Assembly: GCF_029989365.1 (NCBI RefSeq) | Contig: NZ_JAPRAQ010000023.1 | Span: forward strand, 62,001-126,000 | Length of the DNA: 64,000 bases | Direction of reading: 5' to 3' | DNA from: Bradyrhizobium sp. Arg816 | Lineage (GTDB): Bacteria; Pseudomonadota; Alphaproteobacteria; Rhizobiales; Xanthobacteraceae | In this document: positions 47,140 to 56,152 of the stretch, in pieces | Numbering within the stretch: position 1 is the first letter of the stretch | How the letters are laid out: each line of letters starts with the position of its first letter | Translations under genes and position numbers: made by a program | The notes under the pieces: generated by a model | What the model saw: only the letters and a program-made list of their open reading frames with translations | Told to the model about the DNA's origin: nothing | Databases searched by the model: none

Positions 47140-48522
47140 GTGCTTTCGAGACTGATATCGTTGCTGCGCCGCATTCCTGCGGTGAAATGGGCGTTCACCC
47201 GGCTTAGGCCCTTGCCGCACGGCGGCAGCATCGACGTCGTGCCGATCGCGGCAAGCGAGTCGCCGGCAATCGTTGCCGACATCGCAGAAGCTGTTGCGGC
47301 TCCCGACAGCACCAGCACGAGCCCGCTGCGCAGTGACACCGAAATCGCCGTTGCTAGTCCGCTCGCCGAGGATCGCGCGGCTATCTCTGTCATCCCGGAG
47401 ATCCCCTCCGCAGCGCCAACTGATATCAGCATCGCCAACGATTCATCCTTGGAAGCGCCGACAGAGGTCGAGTCGGTCGTCCTCGAAGAGGTTTCGGTCT
47501 CGCCAGTCGAAGTGGAGAGCGAGGCCATCGATGCTCATGATCTCGTCACCAACGATCCACCTGCGGAACTCCAGACCAACGTCGCACCCGTCGTCGTAGA
47601 AGAGACACCGGTCCCGGTTGTCGAGATCGAGAGCGGCCGGGTCGATGCTCCCGAGCTCGTCAGCAGCGACCCATCTGTGGAACTTCCGGAGATCGTTGAA
47701 CCCATCATCGTTGAAGAGGCGCGGCTGTCGCCTGTCGAGGCCGAGAGCCGGCAGGCCAACGTTTCCGAGCCCGTTATCGGCAGCGATCCATCTCCCGAAC
47801 TCTCAGCCGAGGTGGAGCTTGTCGTCGTAGAGGAGGCGCTGGTCTCATCTTTCGACATCGAGACCGCTCCGGTTGATGCCCCCGTTCCCGCCGTCAACGA
47901 CGATACCTCCGCCGACGTCGCCGATGTTGAGCCGTCTGCCGTGGAAGACTCGTGTGTCGCGCTTGCGGACAGCGACGCCTCGGCGGAGGAAGCCTCCGAG
48001 AGCAGCATCGACAGCGCTCCCTTGCCGATCGTCGCAATGGAGATCGAGCCGGTCCCGGCCAACGATTCCGCCCCGGTCGCAGCGGAGGGTCCCTCTGCCG
48101 ACACAGCGAGCGTCGTCACGCATGTCGCGCCGGAGCCGGTCTCCGAGTCCCCCGCTCCGGTGATCCCCAGCGCGCCGAAGACGCGCGCAAAGGTCGTGGA
48201 ACCCATAGACCGCGCCACGTTGATCCGGCAGCGCTGGGCGGAGACCGGGATCAGGATGTGGAATCCGCGGCTTCACGGCGCCGGCGACGCCGCGCTGAAC
48301 ATCCAGGGCCGCGTCGAGCTGCTGCCGCCCGCGCCCGGCGAGACCATGCCACGTTACGACAAGCTCGAATTCAGGATGTCGGGCGGGCAGATCGTCTGCG
48401 AGGGCGTCGTCGTCGAGGCGCCCGCGTCGGCGGGTCACCGCAGCTTTACCCAGCTCGCCGAGCCGCGTAACCCCGACCGGACCCGCGAACCGATACGGGA
48501 ACGCCAGGCCGCACTCGCCTGA
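47140..48522 (+). CDS. Acidic repeat protein with a conserved C-terminal domain
   Basis: About 460 residues; GTG 47140 is a guess, as the frame is open far upstream without a good start. After a basic stretch (RLISLLRRIPAVKWAFTRLR) nearly 290 residues are rich in Glu, Asp, Ser, Val, Pro and Ala. Within it a degenerate unit of about 40 residues repeats at least four times, each with a V(E/D)(I/V/A)ES-like start, a (T/S)(N/S)DP(P/S) core and a VVVEE end (for example ESEAIDAHDLVTNDPPAEL and ESGRVDAPELVSSDPSVEL). The C-terminal 110 residues look folded (LIRQRWAETGIRMWNPRLHG, YDKLEFRMSGGQIVCEG). No export signal is evident. Function unknown; possibly a disordered linker with a C-terminal binding domain. 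Confidence 0.65.
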   Translation: MLSRLISLLRRIPAVKWAFTRLRPLPHGGSIDVVPIAASESPAIVADIAEAVAAPDSTSTSPLRSDTEIAVASPLAEDRAAISVIPEIPSAAPTDISIANDSSLEAPTEVESVVLEEVSVSPVEVESEAIDAHDLVTNDPPAELQTNVAPVVVEETPVPVVEIESGRVDAPELVSSDPSVELPEIVEPIIVEEARLSPVEAESRQANVSEPVIGSDPSPELSAEVELVVVEEALVSSFDIETAPVDAPVPAVNDDTSADVADVEPSAVEDSCVALADSDASAEEASESSIDSAPLPIVAMEIEPVPANDSAPVAAEGPSADTASVVTHVAPEPVSESPAPVIPSAPKTRAKVVEPIDRATLIRQRWAETGIRMWNPRLHGAGDAALNIQGRVELLPPAPGETMPRYDKLEFRMSGGQIVCEGVVVEAPASAGHRSFTQLAEPRNPDRTREPIRERQAALA

Positions 48523-48573
48523 CCCTTGTCCTCTGCGACCATGCCCGCCATATGCTAGGCTGACGCCTTGGAC

Positions 48574-48864
48574 ATGGGAGGCCGCATGCCAGCAAGATCA
48601 TTGCGCCTGGTCGTGATCGCCGCCCTCTGCATCTCGCAAGGGGCCTTTGCGGCGTCCAGCAAACGCCCGCACCATGCGCCCGCCACCGATCCGGCCGCGC
48701 CCTACAAGGCCGACCGGCTCTCCACCTCGCGCGGCCAGACGATCCTCAACACGCCCGGCCAGACCACCGTGCTGACGCGTCAGATCCTTGACGACATGAA
48801 CGCGACGACCCTCCGGGACGCCATGCGCTCGACCGCCGGCGTGACGATTGGGATTGGCCGCTAG
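48574..48864 (+). pseudogene. Truncated TonB-dependent siderophore receptor (5' fragment)
   Basis: A 96-residue frame whose first part is a signal peptide (LRLVVIAALCISQGAFAAS) and whose second part is the start of a TonB-dependent siderophore receptor plug: YKADRLSTSRGQTILNTPG, TTVLTRQILDDMNATTLRDA and MRSTAGVTIG. Full receptors continue for 600 or more residues, but here the frame stops after GIGR. The rest of the gene is absent; the next sequence belongs to a convergent esterase gene 20 bases later. This is the remnant of a deletion. Full-length relatives are iron-siderophore receptors, and the esterase next door fits a former siderophore-use locus. Confidence 0.8.
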
Positions 48865-48883
48865 ATTTCGCGCGACTTCGCGT

Positions 48884-50200
48884 TCAGGGGATCGGATAGC
48901 CCTTCCAGACCCACTCCAGCGCCGACGGCAGCGTTTGCGCGATCGTCGGCCGGTCGACGTGCTTGGCGTTGCGCACGAACAGGAACTGGTAGTGGTAGCC
49001 CTTCTCCGCCAGCACCTTCGCCATCAGCGCGTTCGACAAAGTCCAGTCGTGCATGCCGTCGGGAATGGTGGGGTTCGGATAGAACAGGTCCTGATCGCCG
49101 CCGAAGAACCAGAAGCGGATCGGCTTCGCCGGCGCGGCGACGATCAGGGGCACGCCGGGCGGCTCGGCCGGCGTCAGCACGCCGGCCTTTGATATGAGGT
49201 TGGGACCCGCCGGCCCTGTCCATGCGCTGTGATACTCCCAGGCGCCGCCACGCAGCGACGGATCGTGCGGCCATTGCTGGTTGACCATCGTCGGCGAGAA
49301 GGCCAGCACGCGGTGATAGAGATCGGGATAGAACCACGCCATGGTGAAGGCCGCAGCCCCGCTTGAGCTCAGCCCCATGGTCGCGCGCCCGTCCGGATTT
49401 CTGGTCAGCCTGACGTCGGCACTCCTTTCGACCAGAGGCAGCACCTCGCGCTCGACGAATTGCGCATACGCGCCTGACACCGCGTCGTATTCGCGGCCAC
49501 GCTGGCTGCCCTGCGCGTCCTGGCCGCCGTTGCCGATCTGGATCGCGATCATCGGCGGCACGCGGCGCTGCGCGATCAGATTATCGAGCGTCGTGGCGAG
49601 ATCCTTGTAGGCGTTGGAGCCGCCGTCGCCGACCACGATGAACGGCGCCTCGGTGCCGCGGACATATTGCGCGGGCACGTAGACGTCGATCGTGCGCGAC
49701 CAGATTCCAGGATGGCTGGTGGTGACGATCATGTGCGACTTGTCATCCGGCGCGGTGACGGTCGTCATGATCGAAGAATTGGTGCAGCCGGCGACGTCGT
49801 CGCGGATCAGGCCGGGATTGTAGATCGTGCTCTCCTTCGACGTCAGCGTGAAGGATTTTGTCATGCCGCGTGGTACGCCTTCCTTCGCAATCGTCTCCGG
49901 CGCGGGATTGTGGGTAGGCCCGATGATGAAATTGCCCTCGGCGCCGGACGGCGGCAGCGTTCCGTCGGGCAGTTCGGTCGCGCGCGGATAGTTGGGGTTC
50001 GAGGGATCGCGCGTCGGCGGCGCCGTCTTGAAATCGAGGCCCGTCGTGTCAATGAAGAACGGTGCCGCCTTGTCGGTGGTGTTGGCCCCGGGCGGCACAG
50101 CCATGTTCTGAGTGACGCAGGCCGGCTGCGACAGTGCAATTGAAGTGAAGGAGACGAGGGAAATCAGCGTCCCCGCGAGGACGGAGAATGAATGGGTCAT
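48884..50200 (-). CDS. Exported enterochelin esterase-like alpha/beta hydrolase
   Basis: A 438-residue secreted esterase from ATG 50200, preceded by GGGAGC, with a signal peptide (FSVLAGTLISLVSFTSIALS). A first domain of about 180 residues (GNFIIGPTHNPAPETI, MTKSFTLTSKEST) resembles the N-terminal domain of enterochelin esterase; the catalytic domain follows with RTIDVYVPAQYVRG and FIVVGDGGSNAYKDL. The nucleophile lies in TMGLSSSGAAAF near residue 296, the acid is probably in FWFFGGDQDLFYP and the histidine in RNAKHVDRPTIAQ near 412. Such enzymes hydrolyse ferric siderophore esters. Beside it is only a truncated receptor gene, so the present role is uncertain. Confidence 0.8.
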   Translation of the reverse strand: MTHSFSVLAGTLISLVSFTSIALSQPACVTQNMAVPPGANTTDKAAPFFIDTTGLDFKTAPPTRDPSNPNYPRATELPDGTLPPSGAEGNFIIGPTHNPAPETIAKEGVPRGMTKSFTLTSKESTIYNPGLIRDDVAGCTNSSIMTTVTAPDDKSHMIVTTSHPGIWSRTIDVYVPAQYVRGTEAPFIVVGDGGSNAYKDLATTLDNLIAQRRVPPMIAIQIGNGGQDAQGSQRGREYDAVSGAYAQFVEREVLPLVERSADVRLTRNPDGRATMGLSSSGAAAFTMAWFYPDLYHRVLAFSPTMVNQQWPHDPSLRGGAWEYHSAWTGPAGPNLISKAGVLTPAEPPGVPLIVAAPAKPIRFWFFGGDQDLFYPNPTIPDGMHDWTLSNALMAKVLAEKGYHYQFLFVRNAKHVDRPTIAQTLPSALEWVWKGYPIP

Positions 50201-50700
50201 TTCAGCTCCCGGTGCCGACAAGTCTTTCTGGCTCGCCTTGACGCAAAGTATGGCGGGCCGCCTGCACGCGGTCAAACCGCAAGGGTCCGCATTCCAGCGA
50301 TAGCCGCCATGCTCAAACCGAACGGCGACCGTTATTCCGTGCATGCTTCATGAATTTTTCCGGATGCGAGGCCGTTGCTGCCGCAGCTCGTACGACGCAG
50401 CTTGCGCAAGCACGCGCGTCGGCTGACCGCACAGCAATGCGCCGTCGCTGACGTGAAATAGCCAAGGTCTCGCATGGTTAGCAGATCGTACCTGCGGCTG
50501 GCTGCGGGCGAGGCGTGCCTGAGACACGCGCCTCCGCCGCCGGATATCCTTAACACGATCTCACCAATGCACGCGGCTGGAAAATCCCGTGGCAGCGCGC
50601 AACCTGCGCTGGTTTTTCGTACAGCCCCCACCTAACGCGACCTTTACCCCCGTCGTGCAAGATCGCCGCCGTTTTGAAGGGATCCGGGGCGCGTATTGCA
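50201..50700. other. Gene-free divergent region before the GGDEF/EAL gene
   Basis: 500 bases between the divergent esterase and GGDEF/EAL genes. A few open frames of up to 99 codons occur but lack ribosome sites and recognisable motifs, so they are not called. It should contain both promoters. No notable hairpins or repeats seen. Confidence 0.45.
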
Positions 50701-52710
50701 ATGCCTGTCGCCAGTTTGACGTCTCAGCTCGCCGCCACGATGCGGCTGTTTCGCGTGCCGGCCGATAACCCGGACCTGACGCGCGCGCAGTTCGACGCCT
50801 TCTCCAAGCAGATCCCGTTGCTCTATTTCATCCTGATGAGCAACACGATCGCCGTCGCCTACACCTATGTCAACGTGGCGCCGGACTGGCTGACGTTGAT
50901 CGTGCCGAGCGTGCTCACCGTGCTCGCCGCGCTTCGGACCGCCTGGTGGCTGCGCCAGCGGCACCTTGTGCGGAGCGATGCCGATATCCTGCGCAATCTG
51001 CGCGCCACCAACTGGATGACATTGCCAATCGGCGCCGGCTTCACCGCATGGTCTTTTGCGCTGTACCCTTACGGCGATGCCTTCGCCAAGAGCCAGGTCG
51101 CCTTCTACATGGCGGTGACCGTGATCGGCTGCATCTTTTCGCTGATGCATCTGCGTTCCGCGGCGTTGATCGTGACGCTCGTCGTCGACGTTCCCTATGT
51201 GCTATTCTTCTGGGCCACCGGCGAACCGACGCTGAAGGCGATCGCGGTCAATAACCTTCTCGTCTCCGGCGCGATGGTGACGGTGCTCTTCATCTACTAT
51301 CGCGACTTCGCCGATCTCGTCTCGAGCCGCAAATCGCTGCTGGCGCAGCAGGCGGCGACGCAAGCGCTGTCGGACGAGAACTTCCGCCTCGCCAATCTCG
51401 ATTCCCTCACCGAGCTGCCGAACCGCCGCCGCTTCTTCGCCGAGCTGTCGAGCGCCTTCACCGACGCCGAGCGCAGGCGCGTTCGTGTCGCGGTGGGGAT
51501 CATCGACCTCGACGGCTTCAAGCCGATCAACGACAATTACGGCCACTCGGTCGGCGATCGCGTCCTGATCGAAGCCGGGCGCCGCATCCGCGAAGTTTGC
51601 GAGGGCTTCGGCCCGCAGCGGGTGGAATTTGCCCGGCTCGGCGGCGACGAGTTCGGCCTCGTGGTCTGCGGCGATCCCGAAGATGACGATTTGATGCGGC
51701 TGGGCCAGCGCATCGGCGAACAGGTCAAGCTCCCCTACCAGCTCGACACCGCCCATACCGGGCTGTCCTGCTCGATCGGCTTCGCGCTGTTCCCGAGCTC
51801 GGCGACCAGCGCCGAAGCGCTCTATGAATGCGCTGATTACTCGCTCTATCACGCCAAGCGCCATCTCCGCGGCCGCACAGTGATCTTCTCGAGTGAGCTC
51901 GAGGCCGAGATCCGCAGCCGCGGCGTCATCGAGAACTTGCTCCGCACCGCCGATTTCAGCACCGAGATGGACCTGGTGTTCCAGCCGATCGTGGACGCCA
52001 TGAGCGAGCACACCGCCGGCTTCGAAGTCCTGGCGCGCTGGCACAGCTCCCGCCTCGGCCTTGTCTCACCGGCCGACTTCATTCCGGCCGCGGAGCGGAT
52101 CGGCTTGATCCGGCCGTTGACGCAGGCGCTGCTGGTCCGCGCGCTCGCGACGGCAAGGACCTGGCCCGACCACATCCGCCTGTCGTTCAACCTCTCCGCT
52201 CACGATGTCTGCGCAGCCGAGGGGATTTTGCCGCTGATCTCGATCATCGAGAAGAGCGGGTTGCCGCCGCACCGGATCGACTTCGAGATCACCGAGACCG
52301 CCGTCACCTTCGACTTCGTGCGCGCCCAGCAGTCGATCGCGACGCTGAAGGCCATGGGCTGCGGCATTTCACTGGACGATTTCGGCACCGGTTATTCCTC
52401 GCTGAGCCACGTGCATCGGCTGCCGCTCGACAAGATCAAGATCGACCGCAGCTTCGTCGCCGACATCAACGAAAATCCGGTGAGTCACAAGATCATCAAG
52501 TCTCTCGCCGGCCTGTGCGACGACATGGAGATCGCCTGCGTCGCCGAGGGCGTCGAAACTCGCGCGCAGCTCGACAGCCTGCGCCGCCTCGGATGCGACT
52601 TCATCCAGGGCTACTACTTCGCAAAGCCGATGTCGGGCGATGCGATCGGTGACTATCTCGCAAAGGAACGCCAGCGTCTCGGCGACGCCGGCGCCAAGGT
52701 CGTGGCCTGA
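50701..52710 (+). CDS. Membrane diguanylate cyclase/phosphodiesterase (GGDEF-EAL)
   Basis: About 669 residues from ATG 50701; a TTG at 50674 would add nine. The N-terminal 210 residues hold about six membrane helices (LLYFILMSNTIAVAYTYVNV, LTLIVPSVLTVLAALRTAW, VAFYMAVTVIGCIFSLMHL, ALIVTLVVDVPYVLFFW, LVSGAMVTVLFIYY), in an MHYT-unlike sensor layout. The GGDEF domain has NLDSLTELPNRRRFF and an intact RLGGDEFGL near residue 318, but no RxxD inhibitory site before it. The EAL domain has FEVLARW near 441 (ExLxR kept), LSFNLSAHD, DDFGTGYSSL near 562 and CVAEGVET, so both activities could be functional. It sets cyclic di-GMP levels and hence motility or biofilm behaviour. It stands alone. Confidence 0.92.
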   Translation: MPVASLTSQLAATMRLFRVPADNPDLTRAQFDAFSKQIPLLYFILMSNTIAVAYTYVNVAPDWLTLIVPSVLTVLAALRTAWWLRQRHLVRSDADILRNLRATNWMTLPIGAGFTAWSFALYPYGDAFAKSQVAFYMAVTVIGCIFSLMHLRSAALIVTLVVDVPYVLFFWATGEPTLKAIAVNNLLVSGAMVTVLFIYYRDFADLVSSRKSLLAQQAATQALSDENFRLANLDSLTELPNRRRFFAELSSAFTDAERRRVRVAVGIIDLDGFKPINDNYGHSVGDRVLIEAGRRIREVCEGFGPQRVEFARLGGDEFGLVVCGDPEDDDLMRLGQRIGEQVKLPYQLDTAHTGLSCSIGFALFPSSATSAEALYECADYSLYHAKRHLRGRTVIFSSELEAEIRSRGVIENLLRTADFSTEMDLVFQPIVDAMSEHTAGFEVLARWHSSRLGLVSPADFIPAAERIGLIRPLTQALLVRALATARTWPDHIRLSFNLSAHDVCAAEGILPLISIIEKSGLPPHRIDFEITETAVTFDFVRAQQSIATLKAMGCGISLDDFGTGYSSLSHVHRLPLDKIKIDRSFVADINENPVSHKIIKSLAGLCDDMEIACVAEGVETRAQLDSLRRLGCDFIQGYYFAKPMSGDAIGDYLAKERQRLGDAGAKVVA

Positions 52711-52806
52711 GAGGCCAGATCTCAATCCGCACGCGTAGCGCTGACAAATTAAATTGCTGCCTGTCAATCGTCCGCATCACATGCGTCGAAACGCCCTCCG
52801 GAGTCG

Positions 52807-53526
52807 TCACACCGCGCAATAGCGCTCCTGGATGTCCTTGTCCGCCAGCAGCGCCGCCGCGCTGCTCTCGTGCACCACCTCACCCTGGTCGATGATCACG
52901 GCGCGGTCGGCCAGCCGCAGGGCCCATTCGACGTTCTGCTCGACCAGCAGCAGTGTCTTGCCCTCGTCGCGCAGGCGGCGGAACAGCACGCCCATCTCCT
53001 CGACCAGGACGGGCATGATGCCTTCCGAGGGCTCGTCGAGCAGGATCATCTTGGGCTTTGCGATCAGCGCGCGGGCGATCGCGAGCATCTGTTGCTCGCC
53101 GCCCGAAAGCGTGACGCCCTCCTGATCGAGGCGTTCCTTCAGGCGCGGAAAGGTTTCGGCGATCTCGTCGATCGCGGCGCGCTCCTCGATCTCGCTTCCG
53201 GCCGCGACCAGGCCGAGCCGCAAGTTCTCGCGCACGGAGAGCCCGGGAACGATGCGGCGCTCCTCCGGCACATAGGCCAAACCGAGGTGGAATCGCTGAT
53301 GAGCGCGGAGCGGCAGTAGCTCCCTGCCCGCAAAGCGCACGCGGCCGGTGGCCTTCGGCATCAGACCCATCATCGAGCGCAAGGTCGTGGTTTTGCCGGC
53401 GCCGTTGCGGCCGACGAGAGCGACCACCTCGCCCTCCTTCACGTGCAGGGAAATGCCGTGCAGGATATGGCTTGCGCCATACCAGGCGTGGAGATCATTG
53501 ATTTCGAGCAGCGGGGTCTCAGCCAT
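52807..53526 (-). CDS. livF: Branched-chain-amino-acid-type ABC transporter ATPase LivF
   Basis: A 239-residue ATPase; ATG 53526 overlaps the upstream livG gene by eight bases. Walker A is GRNGAGKTT near residue 37, the Q-loop region LAYVPEERRIVPGLSV is the LivF hallmark, the signature is LSGGEQQMLAIARALI near 136, Walker B is MILLDEPSEGI and the switch His is replaced by Gln in LLVEQNVEW, as usual for LivF. It is the last gene of an eight-gene operon that begins with molybdenum hydroxylase subunits, so the cargo is likely the hydroxylase substrate rather than an amino acid. Confidence 0.92.
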   Translation of the reverse strand: MAETPLLEINDLHAWYGASHILHGISLHVKEGEVVALVGRNGAGKTTTLRSMMGLMPKATGRVRFAGRELLPLRAHQRFHLGLAYVPEERRIVPGLSVRENLRLGLVAAGSEIEERAAIDEIAETFPRLKERLDQEGVTLSGGEQQMLAIARALIAKPKMILLDEPSEGIMPVLVEEMGVLFRRLRDEGKTLLLVEQNVEWALRLADRAVIIDQGEVVHESSAAALLADKDIQERYCAV

Positions 53527-54274
53527 AGCCTTCACTCTGTCCGAGGTAGACCCGACGGACTTCCGGATTGCTCCTGATCTCATCGGGCGCGCCGTCGGCG
53601 AGCAAGCGGCCGTGGTGCAGCACCACGACGCGCTTGGACAGGCCCAGCACCATCTTCATCTTGTGCTCCACCAGCAGCACGGTGCGCTTCTCCGCGAGCC
53701 GCTCGAGCAGCGCGACCATGTCCTTGGTCTCTTCCGGACCCATGCCGGCGGTGGGCTCGTCGAGCAGCAGCAGCTCGGGCTCGGAGACCAGCGCGATCGC
53801 GATCTCCAGCGCGCGCTGCTGGCCGTGCGAGAGGAATTTTGCCAATTCACCGCGCTTGCCGAGCAGTCCGACCGCCTCAAGCGCCGCGTCGGCGCGCGCG
53901 TTCAGCTCCGTCAGCCGGGCGCGGTTGCGCCAGATGTCGTAGCTCACGGTCAGCGCCTGCGCCGCCACGCGCACATTCTCGTGCACGGACAAGTCCGGAA
54001 AGATGTTCGTGATCTGGTAGGAGCGCGAGATGCCCTGATGCACGAAGCGGTGCTGCGGCAGGCCGTTCAGCTCGCGTCCCCTGAAGTGCAGCGTACCCGA
54101 TGTCGGGGTCAGCGCGCCGGAGAGGATGTTGAAGAAGGTGCTCTTGCCGGCGCCGTTCGGTCCGATGATCGAGGTGAGCTGTCCCGCCGCAAAGGACACG
54201 GTAATGTCTTCGAGCGCGACAAAGCCGCCAAAACGCTTGCCGACCCCCTCGATGCGAAGCAGTTCGCCGCTCAT
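53519..54274 (-). CDS. livG: Branched-chain-amino-acid-type ABC transporter ATPase LivG
   Basis: A 251-residue ATPase from ATG 54274, overlapping the livM stop (ATGA). Walker A is GPNGAGKST near residue 37, then GRELNGLPQHRFVHQGISRSYQITNIF (shown in part), the LivG-type Q-loop region. The signature is LSHGQQRALEIAIALV near 152 (His for Gly, common in LivG), Walker B is LLLLDEPTAGM and the switch is LLVEHKMKMV. It pairs with LivF to drive LivHM. Spacing and overlaps show strict operon structure. Confidence 0.92.
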   Translation of the reverse strand: MSGELLRIEGVGKRFGGFVALEDITVSFAAGQLTSIIGPNGAGKSTFFNILSGALTPTSGTLHFRGRELNGLPQHRFVHQGISRSYQITNIFPDLSVHENVRVAAQALTVSYDIWRNRARLTELNARADAALEAVGLLGKRGELAKFLSHGQQRALEIAIALVSEPELLLLDEPTAGMGPEETKDMVALLERLAEKRTVLLVEHKMKMVLGLSKRVVVLHHGRLLADGAPDEIRSNPEVRRVYLGQSEGYG

Positions 54275-55269
54275 GGCCGCGCCTTTCCGATGCCGAGCGT
54301 GTCGAGCAGCGTTCCCCAGATCCCCTTGGGCAGGAACAGCACGAACAGCACGAAGATCGCGCCGACGAAGATCTGCCAATGCGGCGTCCAGAGCGAGATG
54401 ACATCCTCCAGGATCAGAAAGCTCGCCGCGCCGACGAAGGGCCCGAAGAAGCTGCGGGCGCCGCCGAGCAGCACCATCATCACGATCATGCCCGAGGTCT
54501 GGTAGTGCAAAAGGTCCAGCGGCACGATCGACAGGTGCAGCGCCAGCATGCAGCCGCCGAGCGAGGAGATCGCACCCGACAGCATGAACACGATCAGCTT
54601 GCTGCGCTCGACGTCATAGCCGCACGCTCGTGCCCGCTGCTCGTTTTCGCGGATGGCCTCGATGACGGCGCCGAACGGCGAGTTCAGGATCCGCGACTGG
54701 AACCACATCGCGAGCGCCGCGAAGGCCATCAGCACATAATATTTGTTGACGGGGTCGAGGAAATTGACGGGGAAGCCGAACAGGTTGATGCGGTCGACGG
54801 TGAAGCCGCGCAGGCCGTTTTCGCCGCCCGTGAAGGACGAGGCCTGCAGCGCGACGTAGTAGACGAGCTGCGCCAGCGCCAGCGTCACCATGGAAAAATA
54901 GATGCCGCGGGTGCGCGTCGAGACGATGCCGATTGCGGCGGCAAGGCCGGTGCTCAGGAGGACGGCGATCGGCACCGCGGCGAACCAGGGCACGCCGTAG
55001 CGGCCGATCGCAATGCCGGTGAAGTAGGCGCCCGCGCCGAAGAACGCCGCCTGCCCGAACGACAGCAGCCCGGTGTAGCCGAACAGCAGGTTGTAGCCCA
55101 TCACCACGACGCCGTAGATCAGGACGTTGACGGCCAGTGCCTGGGACGGCAGCAGCCATGGCAGCACGGCCAGCACCGCGATGGAGAGCAGGACGCGCTG
55201 CTCGAGAATCCAGCCGAGCCCGCTGGACGAGGGCTTGGCGACCGCTTCGCCGCTCGATGGTGACGTCAC
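54271..55269 (-). CDS. livM: Branched-chain-amino-acid-type ABC transporter permease LivM
   Basis: A 332-residue inner-membrane permease starting with GTG 55269, which overlaps the livH stop (GTGA). Eight or more helices are visible, among them LLSIAVLAVLPWLLPSQALA, VAVLIYGVVVMGYNLLFGYTG in part, VPIAVLLSTGLAAAIGIV and FVGAIFVLFVLFLPKGIWG. The LivM motif GYTGLLSFGQAAFFGAGAY near residue 70 and the cytoplasmic loop IRENEQRARACGYDVERSKL near 216 are present. It forms the membrane channel with LivH. Confidence 0.92.
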   Translation of the reverse strand: MTSPSSGEAVAKPSSSGLGWILEQRVLLSIAVLAVLPWLLPSQALAVNVLIYGVVVMGYNLLFGYTGLLSFGQAAFFGAGAYFTGIAIGRYGVPWFAAVPIAVLLSTGLAAAIGIVSTRTRGIYFSMVTLALAQLVYYVALQASSFTGGENGLRGFTVDRINLFGFPVNFLDPVNKYYVLMAFAALAMWFQSRILNSPFGAVIEAIRENEQRARACGYDVERSKLIVFMLSGAISSLGGCMLALHLSIVPLDLLHYQTSGMIVMMVLLGGARSFFGPFVGAASFLILEDVISLWTPHWQIFVGAIFVLFVLFLPKGIWGTLLDTLGIGKARP

Positions 55270-56141
55270 GCGGTCCTCCCTCTCACGCCGAACAGGCCTT
55301 GCGGGCGGATCAGCAGCACAATCGCCATCAGCGCGAACATGACGATGGTCGCCATTTCAGGTGCGAACAGCGCCACCAGGCTGATGGAGATGCCGACCAT
55401 GAGGCCGGCGACCACCGCGCCGACGATCGAACCGAGCCCGCCGATCACGGTCACGACGAAGGCCTCCGCCAGTACCAGCGAGCCCATCTCCGGATTGACG
55501 CTGCGCATGGGACCCGCGAGCACACCGCCCAGCGCGGCAAGTCCGACGCCAAGGCCAAAAATCGCGAGCCAGACCCGGCCGATATCGACGCCGAGCACCT
55601 GCATGATGGTGGGATCGCGGGCGCCCGCGCGCACAATGAGGCCGATGCGGGTCTTCTCCAGCGTCAGCCAGAGCACCAGCAGCACCACCGCCACCAGCGC
55701 GATGACGAACAGGCGGTAGCGCGGGAAGAAGCCGATGCCGAGATCGAGCACGCCGACGAGCTGCGGCGGGGTCGGAAACGGAATGCCATCGCTGCCGAAC
55801 ACGATACGCACGCCCTCGACCAGGATGTAGCTGAGGCCGAAGGTGAGCAGCAGCGGATCGTCGATCGAGCGTCCATAGAGCCTGCGGATCAGGACGAGCT
55901 CGATCAGCATGCCGAACGCGCCGATCAAGATGGGAGCGAGCAGCAACCCCCACCAGAAGCTGCCGGTGAGCGACGCCAGATACAGCCCCGCATAGGCTCC
56001 GATCATGAACAGCGCGCCGTGGGCGAAATTGACCACCCCGAGCATGCCGAACACGATCGTCAGTCCAAGCGCAGTGATCACCAGGACCGCCCCAAGGGCG
56101 ATCCCGGAAAGAAGCTGCATGATGATCAGCGACAGGTCCAT
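55266..56141 (-). CDS. livH: Branched-chain-amino-acid-type ABC transporter permease LivH
   Basis: A 291-residue permease from ATG 56141, eleven bases after the binding-protein stop. Helices include LIIMQLLSGIALGAVLVITA, LYLASLTGSFWWGLLLAPIL, LFVIALVAVVLLVLWL and VVAGLMVGISISLVALFAP. The LivH motif VFGMLGVVNFAHGALFMIGA near residue 31 and the cytoplasmic RAGARDPTIMQVLGVDIGRV loop near 187 are clear. It overlaps livM by four bases. Confidence 0.92.
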   Translation of the reverse strand: MDLSLIIMQLLSGIALGAVLVITALGLTIVFGMLGVVNFAHGALFMIGAYAGLYLASLTGSFWWGLLLAPILIGAFGMLIELVLIRRLYGRSIDDPLLLTFGLSYILVEGVRIVFGSDGIPFPTPPQLVGVLDLGIGFFPRYRLFVIALVAVVLLVLWLTLEKTRIGLIVRAGARDPTIMQVLGVDIGRVWLAIFGLGVGLAALGGVLAGPMRSVNPEMGSLVLAEAFVVTVIGGLGSIVGAVVAGLMVGISISLVALFAPEMATIVMFALMAIVLLIRPQGLFGVRGRTA

Positions 56142-56152
56142 CGTGACAGGCT

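Noticed and set aside
50332..50631. 99-codon minus-strand frame before the GGDEF/EAL gene
   Set aside because: No ribosome site, no recognisable motif, composition unlike genes in the window.
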